Assembly: GCA_023395675.1 (NCBI GenBank)
Contig: JAEWYL010000196.1
Span: 1 to 36,098, forward strand
Source of the DNA: Chloroflexota bacterium
GTDB taxonomy: Bacteria; Chloroflexota; Anaerolineae; Anaerolineales; UBA4823
Reading direction: 5' to 3'
Length of the DNA stretch: 36,098 nt
Each line of letters begins with the position of its first letter. The stretch's first letter is position 1. This document shows, in pieces, positions 30,934 through 36,098 of this stretch. The notes below the pieces were generated by a model that worked only from the letters and a program-made list of their open reading frames with translations, was not told where the DNA came from and did not search any database. The position numbers and the translations under genes are program-made.

Positions 30934-33900
30934 ATGGACGACTGGACCAAAGACATCGAAGCGCCGGCCGAGCGCAAGTGGGAGGAGTTCTACCGCAACC
31001 GCTTCCAGCACGACCGCCGGGTTCGCACCACCCACGGGGTGAACTGCACCGGGAGCTGCTCCTGGGAAGTGTACGTCAAGGACGGCATCGTCACCTGGGA
31101 ACTGCAGGCGACCGATTACCCGCAGCTCGAAGCCGGGCTGCCCCCTTACGAGCCGCGCGGCTGCCAGCGCGGGATCAGCTTCTCCTGGTACCTGTACAGC
31201 CCGATCCGGGTGAAATTTCCCTACGGGCGGGGCGCGCTGATTGACGCCTGGCGGGCGCTGCGCAAGCAGTACTCCGACCCGGTGGTCGCCTGGTCGGCGC
31301 TGGTCTCCGACCCCGAAAAGCGCCAGGCGGTGCAGACGGCCCGGGGTAAAGGCGGGTTCAGGCGCATCTCCTGGGATGAGGCCCTGGAGATCATCGCCGC
31401 CTCGGTGGTCTACACCATCAAACAGTACGGGCCCGACCGGGTTATCGGCTTCTCGCCCATCCCCGCCATGTCGCAGCTCAGCTACGCGGCCGGCAGCCGT
31501 TTCTTATCCCTGCTGGGCGGCGTGCCGATGAGTTTCTACGACTGGTACTGCGACCTGCCCCCTGCCAGCCCGGAAATCTGGGGCGAGCAAACCGACGTGC
31601 ACGAATCCGCAGACTGGTACAACGCCCGCTTTATCGCCGTGCTGGGCTCCAACCTGAACATGACCCGCACCCCGGACACGCACTTCCTCTCGGAAGTGCG
31701 CCACGCCGGGGCCAAACTGACCGTCTTCGCCCCCGATTTCTCCCAGGTAGCCAAATACGCCGATTACTGGATCCCGGTCCACGCCGGGCAGGACACGGCT
31801 TTCTGGATGGCGGTGAACCACGTCCTGCTGAAAGAGTTCTACGTGGAGCGGCAGGTGCCCTATTTTCAGGATTATCTGAAGCGCTACACCGATATGCCCT
31901 TCCTGGTCGAGCTCGACGGCAGCCGTCCGGGCAGCTGCCTGCGCGCCAGCCGGCTGCCCGCCTACGCGGGCCAGGAGAACGGGGATTGGAAGCTGCTGGT
32001 GTGGGACCGCAGCAGCGGGGCGGCGCGTATGCCGAAGGGGAGCATCGGCTTCCGTTGGGCGAAGCAGGACCCCGGCAAATGGAACCTTCAGTTGGAAGAC
32101 GGCGCCACCGGCGAACCGCTCGACCCGGAGCTCAGCTTCCTCGAGGATCACGAGGCGGTGGCCGAGCTTGAGTTTGACGATTTCGAGAGCGGGCGCGTGC
32201 TCCGGCGGGCTGTGCCGGTGCGCTACATCGAAACGGCCACCGGGCGGGTGGCGGTGACCACCGTTTTTGACCTGGTGATGGCCCGCTTCGGGGTCGGGCG
32301 CGGCCTGCCCGGCGATTACCCGGCGAACTATGACCAGGAGGGCGCTTATACGCCCGCCTGGCAGGAGAAGCTGACCGGCATCCACCGCGACACCCTGCTG
32401 CGTTTCGCGCGTGAGTGGGGCCAGAATGCGGAGAAGACCGGCGGGAAGAACCTGGTGATCATCGGGGCCGGAGCGAACCACTGGTATCACAACAACCTGA
32501 TCTACCGCTCGGCGATCGTCGCCCTGATGCTCACCGGCTGCGTGGGCGTGAACGGAGGCGGCCTGGCGCATTACGTCGGGCAGGAGAAACTGGTCAATCA
32601 CGCCTCCTGGGGCGCGCTCGCCTTTGCCGGCGATTGGGGGATGGCCCCCCGCCAGCAGAACACGCCCTCCTTCCACTATGTCCACTCCGACCAGTGGCGC
32701 TACGAGCGCGGCTTCCAGGCCTATGACAGGCTTCCGGGCGGTGCGGGGGCAGAGGCCGGCGGCCCGGCCTCCGGTCATACCATCGACCACCAGGTGCGCG
32801 CTGTGCGCCGCGGCTGGCTGCCCTTTTTCCCACAGTTCAACCGCAGCCCGCTGGAGGTGGTGCGGGAGGCCCGGGCGCACGGCGCGGCGGACGACGCCGA
32901 AATTGTGCGCTACACAGTCGAGCAGCTCCGCCAGGGCCGCCTGAAACTGGCGGTGGAGGACCCCGATGCGCCCGAAAACTGGCCGCGAGTCTGGTTCATC
33001 TGGCGCGGCAACGCGATCGGCACCAGCGCCAAAGGCCACGAATATTTCCTCAAGCATTACCTGGGGACGCACAGCAACGCCATCGCTGCCGAACTGGCCC
33101 AGGGATGCACCACGGAAGTGAATTTCCGGCCCGAAGCCCCGGCAGGGAAGCTGGACCTGGTGGTGGACCTGAACTTCCGCATGGACACCTCCGCCCTGTA
33201 CTCTGACCTGGTGCTGCCGGCTGCCACCTGGTATGAAAAGGACGACCTGAACACCACGGACCTGCACTCGTTTATCAACCCGATGCAGGCCGTCGTCCCG
33301 CCGGCCTGGGAATCGCGCAGCGATTGGGAGATCTATAAGGGCATTGCCCGCAAGGTGAGCGAATTTTCCCGCCTGCACCTGCCGGACCCGGTAAAAGACA
33401 TCGTCATGCTTCCCCTGCAGCACGACACGCCCGACGAGCTGGCCCAGCCGGAAGTGCGGGACTGGGCTAAAGGCGAGGTGGAGCCGGTTCCCGGCGCCAG
33501 TATGCCGAAATTCCGGGTCGTCGAGCGGGATTACGTGAACCTGTACGAGCGCATGGTGAGCCTGGGGCGGGGTGTGGAGCAGAACGGCGTTTCCGCCCAC
33601 GGCCTGACCATCCCGGTTGCCGACGAGTACCGGGCGCTGCTGCACCTGCAGCCGCGCCGGTTCCAGACAGGCCAGACTCCTGCCGCCGGGAACGGCCATT
33701 TTTCGGAGAACGGCAGCGATAAGGAGCTCTATCCCTCACTGGAAGAGGCGCGCCAGGCCGCTAACGCCATCCTGCGCCTGGACCCGGCCTCCAACGGCGA
33801 ACTGGCTTACCGGGCCTTCCAGGCCGAGGAGCACAAGACCGGCTTGAGCCTGACCGGCCTGGCTGACGGCCAGCGCGAGGTGCGCTACTCCTTCGCCGAC

Positions 33901-34605
33901 ATCGTCGCCCAACCGCGCCGGGTGCTGACCACGCCGACCTGGTCGGCCATCGTCAACAAAGGCCGGGCTTACTCGCCATTCACCCTGAACGTCGAAAAGC
34001 TGATCCCCTGGCGCACGCTCACCGGGCGGCAGCATTTTTACCTGGACCACGAGAATTACCGGGCCTGGGGCGAGCACCTGCCGGTTTACAAGCCGAAGCC
34101 TGACCATCACATGCTGAACGATACCGACCAGACCCGCCTGAGCGAAGGCCACGGGCGTCTCTTCAACTACATCACCCCCCACGGGAAGTGGAGCATCCAT
34201 TCGACCTATTCCGAGAACCACCGCATGATGACCCTCTCGCGCGGCGGCTACCCGGTCTGGCTCAATGATAAGGACGCCGCCGAAATGGGCATCTCGGACA
34301 ACGATTGGGTCGAGCTGTACAACGACAACGGGGTCTTCGTCCAGCGGGCGAACGTCTCGGCTCGCATCCCGCCGGGCACGGTCTTCGTCTATCACGCCAC
34401 TGAACGCACCGTAGGTATCCCGAAATCCCCTTCGCGCGGGCGGCGGGCCGGGATGAACAACTCCCTCACCCGCGCCCGCCTCAAACCGGTGCTGATGACC
34501 GGCGGCTACGCCCAGTTCAGCTATGCCTTCAACTACTGGGGCCCGACCGGCGTCAACCGGGATACCTATGTCTTTGTACGCAGGGTCGAGAAGGCGGAAT
34601 TTTGA
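30934..34605 (+). CDS. narG: Respiratory nitrate reductase alpha subunit
   Basis: A 1223-residue molybdenum-bis-MGD enzyme reducing nitrate to nitrite. The FS0 cluster ligands are H34, C38, C42 and C77 (THGVNCTGSCSWE; EPRGCQRG). The Mo-ligand Asp is D207 in YDWYCDLPPASPE, equivalent to Asp222 of Escherichia coli NarG. WGEQTDVHESADWYN and GANHWYHNNLIYRSAI are further NarG hallmarks, and the length matches the family (about 1245). There is no Tat RR signal at the N-terminus, so the enzyme should face the cytoplasm. The related NxrA (nitrite oxidoreductase) is a less likely reading given the nitrate-sensor context. GGAG precedes the ATG. Confidence 0.97.
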   Translation: MDDWTKDIEAPAERKWEEFYRNRFQHDRRVRTTHGVNCTGSCSWEVYVKDGIVTWELQATDYPQLEAGLPPYEPRGCQRGISFSWYLYSPIRVKFPYGRGALIDAWRALRKQYSDPVVAWSALVSDPEKRQAVQTARGKGGFRRISWDEALEIIAASVVYTIKQYGPDRVIGFSPIPAMSQLSYAAGSRFLSLLGGVPMSFYDWYCDLPPASPEIWGEQTDVHESADWYNARFIAVLGSNLNMTRTPDTHFLSEVRHAGAKLTVFAPDFSQVAKYADYWIPVHAGQDTAFWMAVNHVLLKEFYVERQVPYFQDYLKRYTDMPFLVELDGSRPGSCLRASRLPAYAGQENGDWKLLVWDRSSGAARMPKGSIGFRWAKQDPGKWNLQLEDGATGEPLDPELSFLEDHEAVAELEFDDFESGRVLRRAVPVRYIETATGRVAVTTVFDLVMARFGVGRGLPGDYPANYDQEGAYTPAWQEKLTGIHRDTLLRFAREWGQNAEKTGGKNLVIIGAGANHWYHNNLIYRSAIVALMLTGCVGVNGGGLAHYVGQEKLVNHASWGALAFAGDWGMAPRQQNTPSFHYVHSDQWRYERGFQAYDRLPGGAGAEAGGPASGHTIDHQVRAVRRGWLPFFPQFNRSPLEVVREARAHGAADDAEIVRYTVEQLRQGRLKLAVEDPDAPENWPRVWFIWRGNAIGTSAKGHEYFLKHYLGTHSNAIAAELAQGCTTEVNFRPEAPAGKLDLVVDLNFRMDTSALYSDLVLPAATWYEKDDLNTTDLHSFINPMQAVVPPAWESRSDWEIYKGIARKVSEFSRLHLPDPVKDIVMLPLQHDTPDELAQPEVRDWAKGEVEPVPGASMPKFRVVERDYVNLYERMVSLGRGVEQNGVSAHGLTIPVADEYRALLHLQPRRFQTGQTPAAGNGHFSENGSDKELYPSLEEARQAANAILRLDPASNGELAYRAFQAEEHKTGLSLTGLADGQREVRYSFADIVAQPRRVLTTPTWSAIVNKGRAYSPFTLNVEKLIPWRTLTGRQHFYLDHENYRAWGEHLPVYKPKPDHHMLNDTDQTRLSEGHGRLFNYITPHGKWSIHSTYSENHRMMTLSRGGYPVWLNDKDAAEMGISDNDWVELYNDNGVFVQRANVSARIPPGTVFVYHATERTVGIPKSPSRGRRAGMNNSLTRARLKPVLMTGGYAQFSYAFNYWGPTGVNRDTYVFVRRVEKAEF

Positions 34606-34630
34606 GGCTCTTGTCTCACCGGAGGAACTG

Positions 34631-36098
34631 ATGAACGTCCGCGCTCACATGAGCATGCTTTTTCACCTGGATAAGTGTATCGGCTGCCACACCTGCTCGG
34701 TGGCCTGCAAAAACCTGTGGACTGACCGCAAAGGGGCCGAGTACATGTGGTGGAACAACGTCGAGACCCGGCCGGGGACCGGTTTCCCCACCCAGTGGGA
34801 GAACCAGGAGCACTTTCACGGAGGCTGGGTGCTCAAAGACGGGCAGCTGCATCTGCGCCTGCATTCCAAAGCCGGCGGCCTGTTGAAAATCTTCTTCAAC
34901 CCGCGCCTGCCCAGTCTGGAGGACTACTACGAGCCCTTCACCTTCAAATACCAGGACCTGTTCGACGCCCCTGCAGGGGACGACCAGCCGCCCGCCATCC
35001 CGGTCTCAATGATCACCGGCGAGCCGATGGAGATCCGCTCCGGACCGAACTGGGACGACGATCTGGGCGGCTCCGAGATTTACGCCCGAAACGACCTGAG
35101 CCTGGAGGGCCTTTCTGACGAGGTGCGCGCCCAGCTCAGCGAGCTGGAGCGGGTGGTGTTCAACTACCTGCCGCGTATCTGCAACCACTGCCTGAACCCG
35201 GCTTGCGTTGCCGCCTGCCCCTCGGGCGCGATCTACAAGCGCAGCGAGGATGGGGTGGTGCTGGTGAACGAGAACAAGTGCCGCGCCTGGCGCATGTGCG
35301 TAGCTGCCTGCCCTTACAAGAAGGTCTACTACAACTGGTCCACGGGGAAATCGGAGAAGTGCATCCTGTGCTTTCCCCGCCTGGAGACCGGGCAGGCCCC
35401 GGCCTGCGCCCATTCCTGTGTCGGCCGCATCCGCTACATGGGGGTGCTGTTGTATGACGCCGACCAGCTCCCGCAGGCTGCCATGGTCCCTGAGAACGAG
35501 CTGGTGGCCGCGCAGCGCGCCGCCATCCTGGACCCCTTCGACCCGCAGGTGATCGCCGCCGCGCAGGAGAACGGCATCGAGGCGGACTGGATCGCCGCCG
35601 CTCAGAAGTCTCCGGTCTACCGCTTTGTGAAGGAATGGGAGCTGGCCCTGCCGCTGCACCCGGAATACCGCACCATGGCGATGATGTTCTACATTCCTCC
35701 GCTCTCGCCTGTGGTCAGCGTGGTCGAGGAGAACCTGTATAAACTGGACCTCCCGGAGGACGCCCATGACTTCGAGCTGTTCAACCGGCTGGACGATGCC
35801 CGCCTGCCGGTGAAGTACCTCGCCAACCTGTTCAGCGCCGGGGACGAAGCGCCTGTGCGCGCCATCCTGCGCCAGCTGCTGGCTGTGCGCGCCTTCAAGC
35901 GCCGCCAGAGCGTGGAGGGGGAGGTGGACCCGGTTACCCTGCAGATGCTGGCGGAAGCCGGGCTGGACCCTGAACGGGCAGAGGCGATCTACCACCTGAC
36001 CACCCAGCCCACCCTGGACGAGCGTTTCGTGCTGCCCCCGTACCACCGGGAGCAGGCGGTGGAAGCCCTGCGCGATCCACTGTCCCACAAAGGCGAGG
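34631..36098 (+). CDS. narH: Respiratory nitrate reductase beta subunit, 3' end outside the window
   Basis: 489 codons are visible with no stop, so the gene runs past the window edge; family members are about 490-515 residues. It carries four Fe-S clusters from FS0 in NarG towards the membrane subunit. Cluster motifs are C16-x2-C19-x2-C22-x3-C26, CNHCLNPACVAACPSG, CRAWRMCVAACPYKK and CILCFPRLETG with CAHSCVG. The Trp in CRAWRMC replaces a Cys, giving the [3Fe-4S] centre typical of NarH. GGAGG lies 5 bases before ATG 34631, and the gene starts 25 bases after narG. Confidence 0.96.
   Translation, partial: MNVRAHMSMLFHLDKCIGCHTCSVACKNLWTDRKGAEYMWWNNVETRPGTGFPTQWENQEHFHGGWVLKDGQLHLRLHSKAGGLLKIFFNPRLPSLEDYYEPFTFKYQDLFDAPAGDDQPPAIPVSMITGEPMEIRSGPNWDDDLGGSEIYARNDLSLEGLSDEVRAQLSELERVVFNYLPRICNHCLNPACVAACPSGAIYKRSEDGVVLVNENKCRAWRMCVAACPYKKVYYNWSTGKSEKCILCFPRLETGQAPACAHSCVGRIRYMGVLLYDADQLPQAAMVPENELVAAQRAAILDPFDPQVIAAAQENGIEADWIAAAQKSPVYRFVKEWELALPLHPEYRTMAMMFYIPPLSPVVSVVEENLYKLDLPEDAHDFELFNRLDDARLPVKYLANLFSAGDEAPVRAILRQLLAVRAFKRRQSVEGEVDPVTLQMLAEAGLDPERAEAIYHLTTQPTLDERFVLPPYHREQAVEALRDPLSHKGE

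Noticed and set aside
31504..33699. 731-codon open frame opposite narG
   Set aside because: narG is unmistakable on the plus strand; the antisense translation has no recognisable motif.
1..36098. CRISPR arrays, insertion sequences or prophage genes
   Set aside because: No regularly spaced repeats, transposase or integrase motifs, or phage structural proteins were seen; the only sizeable repeat is the duplicated membrane-protein gene.

Overview
The window looks like a chromosomal segment from a member of the Chloroflexota, probably an Anaerolineae-type bacterium. This is inferred from family content, not from a marker gene. It carries a large MalT-like ATPase/LuxR regulator, an alpha/beta-hydrolase fused to a LuxR domain, lipoproteins with short linker-rich N-termini, and a nitrate-reductase locus joined to a split cytochrome b/Rieske complex. 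No rRNA, tRNA, CRISPR array, transposase or phage gene was seen.

Region 1 (about 1-3.5 kb) holds a Crp/Fnr-family regulator closed by a clear terminator. A two-gene metal unit follows: a small HMA metallochaperone and a P1B-type ATPase with a non-canonical CPG motif. An FNR-like box sits at exactly the class II position of this unit's promoter.

Region 2 (about 3.9-15.1 kb) is a patchwork of short units. It has a MalT-like regulator, a small alpha/beta-barrel protein with a flavin oxidoreductase, a four-helix membrane protein, a hydrolase-LuxR fusion, an SBP56/methanethiol-oxidase-like protein with a DUF2182 membrane protein, a GNAT acetyltransferase (the only confident minus-strand gene), a radical SAM SPL-like protein, and a second, about 96% identical copy of the four-helix gene. 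Two promoters lying just downstream of LuxR-type regulator genes carry 7-4-7 palindromes in identical geometry.

Region 3 (about 15.1-20.2 kb) encodes two lipoproteins and a CPBP-family membrane protease. They are separated by AT-richer intergenic DNA with long perfect hairpins and one promoter-hairpin-terminator arrangement that could be a small RNA.

Region 4 (about 20.2-36.1 kb, visibly more GC-rich) is a nitrate-respiration locus. A multi-spanning heme-copper/NnrS-like membrane protein overlaps a NarX-like kinase, followed by a NarL-like regulator. After a terminator comes a tightly packed operon: a GltD-like NAD(P)H/FAD/Fe-S oxidoreductase, cytochrome b in two parts, Rieske protein, diheme cytochrome c, a degenerate receiver-domain protein, a second diheme cytochrome c, narG, and narH running off the window end. 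The operon appears to encode a bc-type complex with a built-in NAD(P)H-reactive module alongside a cytoplasm-facing NarGH. Any NarJ or NarI would lie beyond the window.
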